Shown: positions 1 through 6,935 of the stretch, piece after piece
How positions within the stretch are numbered: position 1 is the first letter of the stretch
Layout of the letters: every line of letters starts with the position of its first letter
Source of the DNA: Sphingomonas sp. 3P27F8
GTDB taxonomy: Bacteria > Pseudomonadota > Alphaproteobacteria > Sphingomonadales > Sphingomonadaceae
Length of the DNA: 64,000 nucleotides
Assembly (NCBI RefSeq): GCF_005502745.1
Contig: NZ_SCNL01000009.1
Coordinates: 1 to 64,000 of the forward strand
Direction of reading: 5' to 3'
Notes under the pieces: generated by a model
Told to the model about the DNA's origin: nothing
Database searches by the model: none
Seen by the model: the letters and a program-made list of their open reading frames with translations, nothing else
Position numbers and translations under genes: made by a program

Positions 1-184
1 GTTCATCCGGCGGCGGGGGCGGTGGCTCCTCAACGTCGAACGTATTTAACTTCTCCGACACCTTTTTCACGTATTGGTACGCGAGGCCGGTGACGAAGGC
101 ATAGCCGAGCGCAAGGTGAATCGCCGCGACGATAACGATCGCGACTACCTTGCTCCCGCTCATCTTCTGGTCAGCGTAGGCCAT
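1..184 (-). CDS. TonB-family energy transducer, N-terminal part (runs off window)
   Basis: About 61 codons are visible. After MAYADQKMSGSK there is one hydrophobic segment (roughly residues 13-38, VVAIVIVAAIHLALGYAFVTG), then a charged linker and the start of a proline run (EEPPPPPP) just before the window edge. A cytoplasmic N-terminus, one membrane anchor and a proline-rich periplasmic spacer is the TonB layout. TonB couples ExbBD proton-motive force to outer-membrane receptors, of which three occur in this window. The C-terminal receptor-binding domain is outside the window. The ATG at 184 follows a GAGGGAG stretch about 11 bases upstream. A short inverted repeat (CCCTA/TAGGG, 206-222) lies in its leader. 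A TonB-like protein of another system is possible. Confidence 0.75.
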   Translation of the reverse strand, partial: MAYADQKMSGSKVVAIVIVAAIHLALGYAFVTGLAYQYVKKVSEKLNTFDVEEPPPPPPDE

Positions 185-415
185 TCAGCAGTGAAACTCC
201 CTCATCCCTAGGGCCACTAGGGCCAGATCACCCATCCGGCGCATCGAACCGGCGACCCAGTACGTCCGTTGGCTAGAACAAGCCCGAACGCGCCACGAGT
301 CCTATCGTGCCGTTTCCGGGCGTGCAAACGCTTTGTCTGGCGCAACAAACGTACAGTCTCCGCATGGCAGAATTATTTCTGTATCGAAAGCTCTCAATCG
401 CGTAATCGAAAACGC

Positions 416-1288
416 ATGAGATCGATTACGTTTCCTGGCGCGGTTGCGCTTGCCGCGCTTAGTTTTTCGGTAGGTTTTCCGGGTGTTGCGCAGCAACGCG
501 CGGCCGCGGTGGAGGAAAATTCCGCGGCGCCGCCCTATGCCGACATGGCCGATCTGGTGATCGCCAGTCCGCTCGTCATTGACGCGACGATTCGTTCGAC
601 CGCCAAGATAAAGCCCGCCGAAGCACTTGGTGTCGCTCCTGGCGCAACGCGATTTTACGTCGAGGCGGACGTCAACGCGCTCGTCCGGGGGCCAGGAGCG
701 ATTCCCCCGCGCGTCGGCTATCTGCTCGACGCCGCCCCCGATCCGCTTGGCCGCGTTCCCAAATACAGGAAATCGCGGGTTCTTTTGTTTGCGCGCCCCG
801 TGCCTGGGCGCGCAGATCAGGTTCAGCTTGTGACCCCAGGGGCGCAACTCGGCTGGTCGGCAGCGAGCGATGCGCTGGCACGGCGAATCGTCGGCGAGGT
901 GCTGGCGAGCGATGCCCCCCCGGCAGTGACCGGCATCGGCAGCGCCTTCCATGTCGCCGGCTCACTGCCCGGCGAAGGCGAGACGCAGATATTCCTGCGC
1001 ACAGCCGATCATCGCCCCGTTTCGCTATCGATCCTGCGCCGCCCGGGAGAGCAGCCACGCTGGGCGGTCGCGCTGTCCGAGATCATTGATGATTCCGCCG
1101 CCCCGCCCAAGCCGGATACCTTGCTCTGGTACCGGCTCGCCTGTGGCCTGCCGCGCGATCTTGGCGACGACAGCACAGCTTCACTCTCGGCAACAGACGC
1201 TGCGCAGGCGCGGGAGGATTATCGATATGTGCTGGAGCGACTGGGGCCGTGCCGTCGCCAGCTCAACGGCGGTAGCGCACCAGGGTGA
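416..1288 (+). CDS. Conserved hypothetical secreted protein, 290 aa
   Basis: I chose the ATG at 416 rather than an upstream in-frame start because it gives a clean signal peptide: MRSITFP, a hydrophobic core, then a likely cleavage after GVAQQ near residue 28. The mature protein is probably periplasmic. No enzyme motif is recognised. It has alternating hydrophobic stretches suggesting a beta-rich fold, and two cysteines near the C-terminus (in YRLACGLP and LGPCRRQ) that could form a disulphide. Its 3' end overlaps the convergent folB gene by 26 bases. The function is unknown. Confidence 0.7.
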   Translation: MRSITFPGAVALAALSFSVGFPGVAQQRAAAVEENSAAPPYADMADLVIASPLVIDATIRSTAKIKPAEALGVAPGATRFYVEADVNALVRGPGAIPPRVGYLLDAAPDPLGRVPKYRKSRVLLFARPVPGRADQVQLVTPGAQLGWSAASDALARRIVGEVLASDAPPAVTGIGSAFHVAGSLPGEGETQIFLRTADHRPVSLSILRRPGEQPRWAVALSEIIDDSAAPPKPDTLLWYRLACGLPRDLGDDSTASLSATDAAQAREDYRYVLERLGPCRRQLNGGSAPG

Positions 1289-1634
1289 TTCCGATGGATT
1301 CGCCTGCCTCGGCAATCGCCAGCTTGACGATCTTGACCGTGACCCGCCGCACCCGCCGATCCTGAATGAACAGGGTTTCGGCGATATGATCGGCCACGCC
1401 CTCGATCAGCGTGAAATGGACGCCGGGCGGCAGCGCGGTGGTCGCGGCACGCTTCAGGTCGAGATAGTTTTTTGATGCGCTTAGCGGCGTATCCGGGGCG
1501 AAATGCGCGGACACATCAAGCTGCACGCCGATAGAGATGCGCAACGGCTGCGGAAGATGGGTTTCCTCGGAATAGATGCCGGTCAGCACCGGCACCTCCA
1601 GATCGTGCACTTCCAGTTCGAGACTATCGTCCAT
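1263..1634 (-). CDS. folB: Dihydroneopterin aldolase
   Basis: This 123-aa protein has the length and sequence of FolB, which cleaves 7,8-dihydroneopterin to 6-hydroxymethyl-dihydropterin and glycolaldehyde in folate synthesis (cytoplasm). The family pattern is visible: LEVPVLTGIYSEE near the N-terminus, the internal NYLDLKRAATTAL segment, LIEGVADHIAETLF carrying the conserved Glu, and RRVTVKIVKLAIAEAGESIGI at the end. It stands alone, convergent with the upstream secreted protein. Other folate genes are not in the window. The ATG at 1634 directly follows the region of a dead GST gene, so its promoter probably lies within or beside that remnant. Confidence 0.88.
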   Translation of the reverse strand: MDDSLELEVHDLEVPVLTGIYSEETHLPQPLRISIGVQLDVSAHFAPDTPLSASKNYLDLKRAATTALPPGVHFTLIEGVADHIAETLFIQDRRVRRVTVKIVKLAIAEAGESIGITLVRYRR

Positions 1635-1713
1635 CGCGCGCTCGCAAGAGGTTGATCCGCCGGCGCGGATGAAGCGGCGCCTCTAGGCTCGCCGCGACAT
1701 CGGGGCAAGCGAA

Positions 1714-2199
1714 TCAGGCAGCGACGCTGGGCCGCACGCTCGCTGCGATGTGCCAGCGGCGCAGGCCGGCCGCCGATTCGGGCACCGAAAGTGTCGCCGT
1801 TCGCGCGCAATCGACTGTCGCCGGCGCGGTCATGTCGGCGAAGCGATAGATCTCGCCCGCTATCAGGGACGGGTGGCGAGATCGCTATCCCGCGCATCGA
1901 CGAGTGCGAGACCGCCGGGATCCGCGCGATTTCAAACGGCGTGCCGCCGAGCGGCGCGGGATGCGGCTGCACCCCCTCGAAATAGCGGCAGATGGCCGCC
2001 GACTCGCAGATCACCTCGCCATTATCGAGCTGCAACGCCGCCGCCGCTCCCCCCGCGGATTGATCGCCAGTTATGGCTCGCCGACTTGCTCGTCCTCACG
2101 CAGCTCGATCGCTACGCGCTCGACCGTGATACCCTTCTCGGCAAGGAATATTCGCACGCGTCTGGGGCTAGGCGCCCGAACAGCATCATGAAGCTTCAC
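1714..2199 (-). pseudogene. Glutathione S-transferase pseudogene (frameshifted and internally deleted)
   Basis: Three pieces of a GST read in different frames on the minus strand. From a GTG at 2199 the thioredoxin-like start VKLHDAVRAPSPRRVRIFL is followed by AEKGITVERVAIELRED and then a stop. After a shift near the GC-rich run around 2045-2060 comes LQLDNGEVICESAAICRYFEG, the glutathione-binding Glu-Ser region. After further shifts, a C-terminal piece FADMTAPATVDCAR...LRRWHIAASVRPSVAA ends at 1714. About 486 bases remain of the 600 or more expected, so part of the helical domain is missing. No intact reading frame spans the region, and the remaining bases between folB and the GNAT gene hold nothing else recognisable. 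Confidence 0.8.
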
Positions 2200-2275
2200 G
2201 CCATCATTCCATTTGCGTTCAGCCGCACTATCGCTAATCCGCGCCGCCCTTGGCATCCATTGGGGAATAAGGCGG

Positions 2276-2788
2276 GTGATCGAGATTACGGCACTGGAAC
2301 AGGCGGGAACGGACGCGATCGAAGCGCTGCTCGATCGAGCCTTCGGCAGTGATCGTCACAGCCGCACCGCTTATCGTCTCCGCGCCGGCACCGCCGCGAT
2401 CCCGGCGCTGAGCCTCGCTGCGCACGACGGCGGCGTGCTGATCGGGACGATACAATGCTGGCCGGTCACCTTCACCGCTGACGACGGCCGTGCCGTTCCG
2501 CTCACCCTGCTCGGCCCCGTCGCGGTTGAGCCGGCGCGCCAGCGCGACGGGGTCGGCAGGCTGCTGATGTCCGCCTGCCTCGACGCGGCGGCACGCGCGG
2601 GGCTGGATGGCGCGATCATGCTGATCGGTGACCCCGAATATTACGGCCGCTTCTTCGGCTTCTCCGCCGAACGCACCGCCGGCTGGCGCCTCCCCGGGCC
2701 GGTCGAGCGCCACCGGCTCCTCGCGCGCGGCGAGCGGGTGCCGGCGGCGGACGGCACGATCGGACCGCGCATCGCGGTTTCCGCCTGA
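2276..2788 (+). CDS. GNAT-family N-acetyltransferase
   Basis: This is a 170-aa protein from a GTG start at 2276 (VIEITALEQAGTDAIEALLDRAFG). It shows the GNAT fold: a beta strand with LTLLGPVAVEPARQRDGVGRLLM, where QRDGVGRLL is the acetyl-CoA pyrophosphate-binding Q/R-x-x-G-x-G/A motif, followed by an alpha helix and GAIMLIGDPEYYGRFFGFSAE near the C-terminus. The EYYGRFGF-type ending is common in the YhbS-like subgroup. The substrate cannot be told. Upstream is the dead GST gene. Downstream, at 38 bases, is the DUF1285 gene, so the acetyltransferase may be the first gene of that run. Confidence 0.8.
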   Translation: MIEITALEQAGTDAIEALLDRAFGSDRHSRTAYRLRAGTAAIPALSLAAHDGGVLIGTIQCWPVTFTADDGRAVPLTLLGPVAVEPARQRDGVGRLLMSACLDAAARAGLDGAIMLIGDPEYYGRFFGFSAERTAGWRLPGPVERHRLLARGERVPAADGTIGPRIAVSA

Positions 2789-2825
2789 CCTTTACGGGCG
2801 CCGCGCCCTCCCCTACGCGCAGGCA

Positions 2826-3386
2826 ATGCCGATGGCGCCGCCACCCGATTTCGAAACGCTGACGATCGCCGACATCGCGCGGCTGGCGGAGGGCGATCGC
2901 CTGCCGCCGGTCGAGCGCTGGCACCCGACGCATTGCGGCGACAGCGAGATGCGGATCGCGCGCGACGGCACCTGGTATCATCAGGGCTCGCCGATCGGGC
3001 GGCAGGCGATGGTGCGCGCTTTCAGCCGCATATTGCGACGCGAACCGGATGGCGGCTATGTGCTGGTGACCCCCGCCGAAAAGCTCGACATCGCGGTGGA
3101 GGACGCGCCGTTCGTCGCCGTCGAGATGAAGGCCGAGGGCGAGGGGCGCGATGCCACGCTCGCCTTTCGCCTGAATACGGGCGATCTCGTCACCGCGTCG
3201 GCCGATCACCCGCTGCGCTTCGTCGAGCACGACGACGGCCCCCACCCCTATCTGCTCGTCCGTGGCGGGCTAGAGGCACTGGTGACGCGCGCGGTCTATT
3301 ACGATCTCGCGGAGCGAGCGCTGGCCGGTGACGACGAACCGCCCGGCATCTGGAGCGCGGGAAGCTTCTTCCCGCTGATCGCTTGA
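2826..3386 (+). CDS. DUF1285 domain protein
   Basis: The protein is 186 aa from ATG 2826 (a second ATG at 2832 is possible). It matches the DUF1285 pattern: a start DFETLTIADIARLAEGDRLPPVERWHP, the conserved HCGDSEMRIARDGTWYHQGSPIGR segment, then EPDGGYVLVTPAEKLDIAVEDAPF. The family has no assigned activity; small beta-sandwich domains are predicted. Its stop overlaps the TTG start of the Nudix gene, and the CCA-transferase follows. This three-gene order recurs in alphaproteobacteria (family knowledge) and suggests cotranscription, though a functional link is only inferred. Confidence 0.8.
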   Translation: MPMAPPPDFETLTIADIARLAEGDRLPPVERWHPTHCGDSEMRIARDGTWYHQGSPIGRQAMVRAFSRILRREPDGGYVLVTPAEKLDIAVEDAPFVAVEMKAEGEGRDATLAFRLNTGDLVTASADHPLRFVEHDDGPHPYLLVRGGLEALVTRAVYYDLAERALAGDDEPPGIWSAGSFFPLIA

Positions 3387-3985
3387 GCTCGCTTGCCGAT
3401 CGCCTTCACCGCGCGCTGATCGCTGGTCAGGGCGAGCATCCGGTATTGCTGACCGGCGACCGCGCGGAACTGGATCTCGGGCCGGACGATCGGATGAGCC
3501 CCGCCGCCGTGCTCGTACCCGTCACCGATCGCCCACGCCCCGGCGTTATCCTGACGCGTCGGCCCGAAACCATGCGCCGCCATGCCGGGCAGGTCGCGTT
3601 TCCCGGTGGCCGCGTCGATCCCGGCGAGGATGTGATAACGGCGGCGCTGCGCGAGGCGGAGGAGGAAATCGCCCTGCCCCGCGCCGTGGTGTCGGTGATC
3701 GGCACGGTGGACAGCTATCGCACCGTAACCGGCTATATCGTCACGCCCGTGATCGCCGTTGTCCCGCCCGATCTGCGGCTGGTGCCCAATGCGGCCGAGG
3801 TCGCGGCGGTGTTCGAGGTGCCGCTGGATTTCCTGCTCGATACCGCCAATCACGTCGAGGCGACGGTGGAGTGGCAGGGGCATGAGCGCCATTATTACGA
3901 GATCAACTGGGAAGGGCACCGTATCTGGGGCGCGACCGCTGCGATGATCGTCAACCTCGCGCGACGGCTGAGATGGGCGAGCTGA
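3383..3985 (+). CDS. Nudix hydrolase, CoA pyrophosphatase type
   Basis: The protein is 200 aa. A Nudix box is complete: GGRVDPGEDVITAALREAEE followed by E-I, fitting G-x5-E-x7-R-E-U-x-E-E. It is preceded by VILTRRPETMRRHAGQVAFP, which resembles the UPF0035/CoA-diphosphatase signature (LTxRxxxLxxHxGQVxFPGG). Such enzymes split CoA and its esters to phosphopantetheine and 3',5'-ADP. The start is a TTG whose bases overlap the TGA of the DUF1285 gene, implying translational coupling. The 3' end overlaps cca by 13 bases. Specificity for CoA is inferred from the signature and not proven. Confidence 0.83.
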   Translation: MSSLADRLHRALIAGQGEHPVLLTGDRAELDLGPDDRMSPAAVLVPVTDRPRPGVILTRRPETMRRHAGQVAFPGGRVDPGEDVITAALREAEEEIALPRAVVSVIGTVDSYRTVTGYIVTPVIAVVPPDLRLVPNAAEVAAVFEVPLDFLLDTANHVEATVEWQGHERHYYEINWEGHRIWGATAAMIVNLARRLRWAS

Positions 3986-5163
3986 ACCACGAACCGGGCA
4001 CCCTGCCGCCGGCCGCATGGCGCGACCTGCCGGGGCTTGACCGAATTGCCGACGCGCTCGGCGCGAACGACGGCGAGGCGCGGTACGTCGGCGGCGCCGT
4101 GCGCGATACGTTGCTCGGCCTGGCCGTGGCGGACATCGATATCGCCACGCGCCACGCGCCGGACGAGGTGATTGCGAGGCTGGAGCGGGCGCGAATCAAG
4201 GCGATCCCCACCGGCATCGATCACGGCACGATAACCGCCGTCTCGAGCGGCACTGTGGTGGAGGTGACGACGCTGCGGCGCGACCTTGCCACCGACGGCC
4301 GACGCGCCACTGTCGCCTTCACCGACGACTGGCGCGAGGATGCTGCCCGCCGCGATTTCACGATGAACGCGCTCTATGCCGATCCGCGCACAGGCGAAAT
4401 CTTCGACTGGTTCGGCGGGCTCGACGATCTTCGTGCCGGACGCGTGCGCTTCATCGGCGATCCCTACCAGCGGATCGCCGAGGATCACCTGCGTATCCTG
4501 CGCTTCTTCCGCTTTCACGCGCGTTTCGGCGATGAGATCGATGCGGCGGGGCTGGCCGCCTGCACCGATCGCGCCAACGATCTGATGGCGCTGTCGCGCG
4601 AGCGGATCGCGGCGGAGCTGCTACGGCTGCTGGTGGCGAAGAATGCGGTGCCGGTGATCGCGCTGATGATCGAGCGTGGCATCTTCCGCCCGGTCCTGCC
4701 GGAGATCACGGACGTCTCCCCGCTGGCGGCGCTCGCCGCGCGCGAGAAGGCCGAAGGGATCGCGCCGGATGCGATCCGCCGGCTCGCCGCGCTGCTGAAG
4801 CCGGGCGAAACCGAAGATGTGGGCGCGCGCCTCAAACTCTCGAATGCCGATCGCAAACGCCTTCGCGCGGCGCACGACGGCCCCGGCGACGAAGGCCCGC
4901 GCGCGCTTGCCTATCGCGTCGGCCCGGTGATCGCGACCGATCGGCTGCTGCTGGCGGGGCGAAGCGTCGCGGCGCTGACAGATTGGGAGCCGCCGCGATT
5001 GCCGATCGGCGGCGGCGAGATCGTCGCGCGCGGCGTGGCTAAGGGGCCGGAGGTCGCGGGCCTGCTCCGCGCCGTGGAGAGCGAATGGATCGCGCGCGGC
5101 TTTCCGGATGAAGCCGCCACCGTCGCGATACTCGATCAGTTGTTGCTTTCGCGCAGCAACTGA
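3973..5163 (+). CDS. cca: CCA tRNA nucleotidyltransferase / poly(A) polymerase family
   Basis: This 396-aa class II nucleotidyltransferase has the head-domain signature YVGGAVRDTLLGLAVADIDIAT (GG-x-V-R-D and the metal-binding D-x-D) around residues 36-58. It also has RRDFTMNALYAD and the neck motif RIAEDHLRILRFFRFHARFG. It adds or repairs the 3' CCA of tRNAs; the closely related PAP I proteins polyadenylate RNA, and sequence alone separates them poorly. Alphaproteobacterial members of this length are usually annotated as CCA enzymes. It overlaps the Nudix gene by 13 bases at its start. Its last 28 bases overlap the convergent GGDEF-EAL gene. Confidence 0.85.
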   Translation: MGELNHEPGTLPPAAWRDLPGLDRIADALGANDGEARYVGGAVRDTLLGLAVADIDIATRHAPDEVIARLERARIKAIPTGIDHGTITAVSSGTVVEVTTLRRDLATDGRRATVAFTDDWREDAARRDFTMNALYADPRTGEIFDWFGGLDDLRAGRVRFIGDPYQRIAEDHLRILRFFRFHARFGDEIDAAGLAACTDRANDLMALSRERIAAELLRLLVAKNAVPVIALMIERGIFRPVLPEITDVSPLAALAAREKAEGIAPDAIRRLAALLKPGETEDVGARLKLSNADRKRLRAAHDGPGDEGPRALAYRVGPVIATDRLLLAGRSVAALTDWEPPRLPIGGGEIVARGVAKGPEVAGLLRAVESEWIARGFPDEAATVAILDQLLLSRSN

Positions 5164-6800
5164 TAAGCCGCGTCCCCCTCCAGCGGTCGCGAATAGGCAT
5201 AGCCCTGCCCGCAGGTGCAGCCCAGCGCGGCGAGCGTCTGGCCCACTTCTACCGCCTCGATCCCTTCCGCCACGGTGCGCATATTGAGCGCGGCCGCGAG
5301 GCCCAGCACTGCGCGCACGATCGCCACCTTGTCGCGATCGGCCAGCATGCCCGTGACGAAGCTGCGGTCGATCTTGAGGATGTCGATTGGCAGCTTCTGG
5401 AGATAGGCGAGATTGGAATAGCCGGTCCCGAAATCGTCCATCGCAATCGTTGTGCCCAGCGCCTTCAGCGCGTGCAGCACCCGCGCGATCCGGTCCGGCT
5501 CCGCGACGAGCGCGCTCTCGGTCAGTTCCAGCCGCAGCCGGTGGCCGGGCAGCCCATGTTGATCGAGCGCGGCGGCAACGATCGGCGCCACCGCGTCGCG
5601 CTGCAGCTGGATCGCGGAAAGATTCACCGAGACGGAAACGCCGCAATCCCCGCCGCTGCGCCGATCCCACGAGGCGAGCGTCCGTACCGCCTCGTCAATC
5701 GCCCAGCGGCCCAAAGGTACGATCAGCCCCGATTCCTCGGCAACAGGGATGAATGTCGAGGGCGACTGTGGCACCCCGTCGCGATCCGTCCAGCGTGCCA
5801 GGGCCTCGAAGCTGACAATTCTTCCCGTCGCAAGGTCGCATATCGGCTGATAGTGCAGCGTGAGCTGAGATTCCTCGATTGCCCGCCGCAACGCCGTCTC
5901 CAGCGCAAACTCCTCGCGCGCGCGCACGAACGCCTGATTCTGATATGCCTCCGCCTGACCGCTGTGTTTCGAGCGCTTCACCGCGAACTGCGCGTGGCGG
6001 ATCACGTCTTCCGCCTCGTTCACGGTCTCGTCGACGAAGGCGATGCCGATCGAGCAGGAAACATGGATTTCATAATCGCTCAGGCGGAAAGGTGCCGAAA
6101 GCACCGCGCGGATGCGTTTTGCGACATGCTCCGCCTCATCGCGGCTGTCATCGAGCGACAGCAGAATGCCGAACTCGTCGCCCCCCGTCCGCGCCAGCAT
6201 GTCTCGCACGCGCAATGCGCCCTTGATCCGGCGCGCCAGCGCCATCAGCAACTCGTCGCCGGCCATGCTGCCGAGGCACGCGTTGATCCGGCTGAAGCGG
6301 TCAAGATCGACCACCATCACGGCATAATTGCTGTTGCCCGACGCGATTACCGTTTCGAGCATGTCGCCGAAACCGCTGCGATTGGGCAGGCCGGTGAGGC
6401 TGTCGGTCGCCATCTCGCGACGGAGATTCTGCTCCGTGCGCAATTCGCCGGTGTGATCGACGAAGGTGACGAGACACCGGGGCTCGGCCCGAAACGCGAT
6501 GCGCGCCAGCGTCACCGTGAAGTGGCGCTGCTCAACCGAATCGCCGATGTCCCAGGTGAATTCCGCGCGGTGCTCGCCCAGATCAAGAAAGGCGGCGACC
6601 CGTGGCCCGATTTCCATGAGCGCGCGATCAAGCCCAAGGCGGCGATACGCCGTGTTCGGCATCTCGCGCACCATGCGCCCGTCGTCGAAGCCGACCATCA
6701 CCGCCGCGATCGGCAGCAGTTCAAGCGCCCCCTCGGCCGCCGTCATGCCCGCGGGCATCACAGCGGGCATGGCGTTCGCAAAGGCTGCCCCGGTCAACAT
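5136..6800 (-). CDS. GGDEF-EAL protein (cyclic-di-GMP synthase/phosphodiesterase)
   Basis: This is a 554-aa protein with a PAS-like N-terminal region (about 25-120), GGDEF domain (about 130-285) and EAL domain (about 300-550). The cyclase site is an intact GGDEF at 206-210, and R197-x-x-D200 five residues before it matches the inhibitory I-site. The EAL domain carries SFEALARW, NLSAIQLQR, LELTES, DDFGTGYSNLAYLQ and AEGIE, all the usual metal and substrate motifs. Both activities may therefore be live. There is no transmembrane segment, so it is cytosolic with ligand or redox sensing inferred for the PAS-like part. The ATG at 6800 is used; another at 6770 is possible. Confidence 0.88.
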   Translation of the reverse strand: MLTGAAFANAMPAVMPAGMTAAEGALELLPIAAVMVGFDDGRMVREMPNTAYRRLGLDRALMEIGPRVAAFLDLGEHRAEFTWDIGDSVEQRHFTVTLARIAFRAEPRCLVTFVDHTGELRTEQNLRREMATDSLTGLPNRSGFGDMLETVIASGNSNYAVMVVDLDRFSRINACLGSMAGDELLMALARRIKGALRVRDMLARTGGDEFGILLSLDDSRDEAEHVAKRIRAVLSAPFRLSDYEIHVSCSIGIAFVDETVNEAEDVIRHAQFAVKRSKHSGQAEAYQNQAFVRAREEFALETALRRAIEESQLTLHYQPICDLATGRIVSFEALARWTDRDGVPQSPSTFIPVAEESGLIVPLGRWAIDEAVRTLASWDRRSGGDCGVSVSVNLSAIQLQRDAVAPIVAAALDQHGLPGHRLRLELTESALVAEPDRIARVLHALKALGTTIAMDDFGTGYSNLAYLQKLPIDILKIDRSFVTGMLADRDKVAIVRAVLGLAAALNMRTVAEGIEAVEVGQTLAALGCTCGQGYAYSRPLEGDAAYQLLRESNN

Positions 6801-6913
6801 TCACGATCGATGTGGCACACCGATCGTTAAGGATGACCTAAATTTACAATGCGTCCCCGCTCGATGCGCTGAATTCCGATGGATCTAAATATAATTCAAT
6901 AATTTGACCGAGA

Positions 6914-6935
6914 ATTCTGAAGGACGCCTCAGAAT
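6914..6935 (-). terminator. Hairpin overlapping the parC stop codon
   Basis: Seven-base perfect arms (ATTCTGA / TCAGAAT) with an eight-base loop overlap the parC TGA and are followed by AT-rich sequence on the minus strand. A pure T run is absent, so it is only a weak terminator candidate. Confidence 0.35.
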
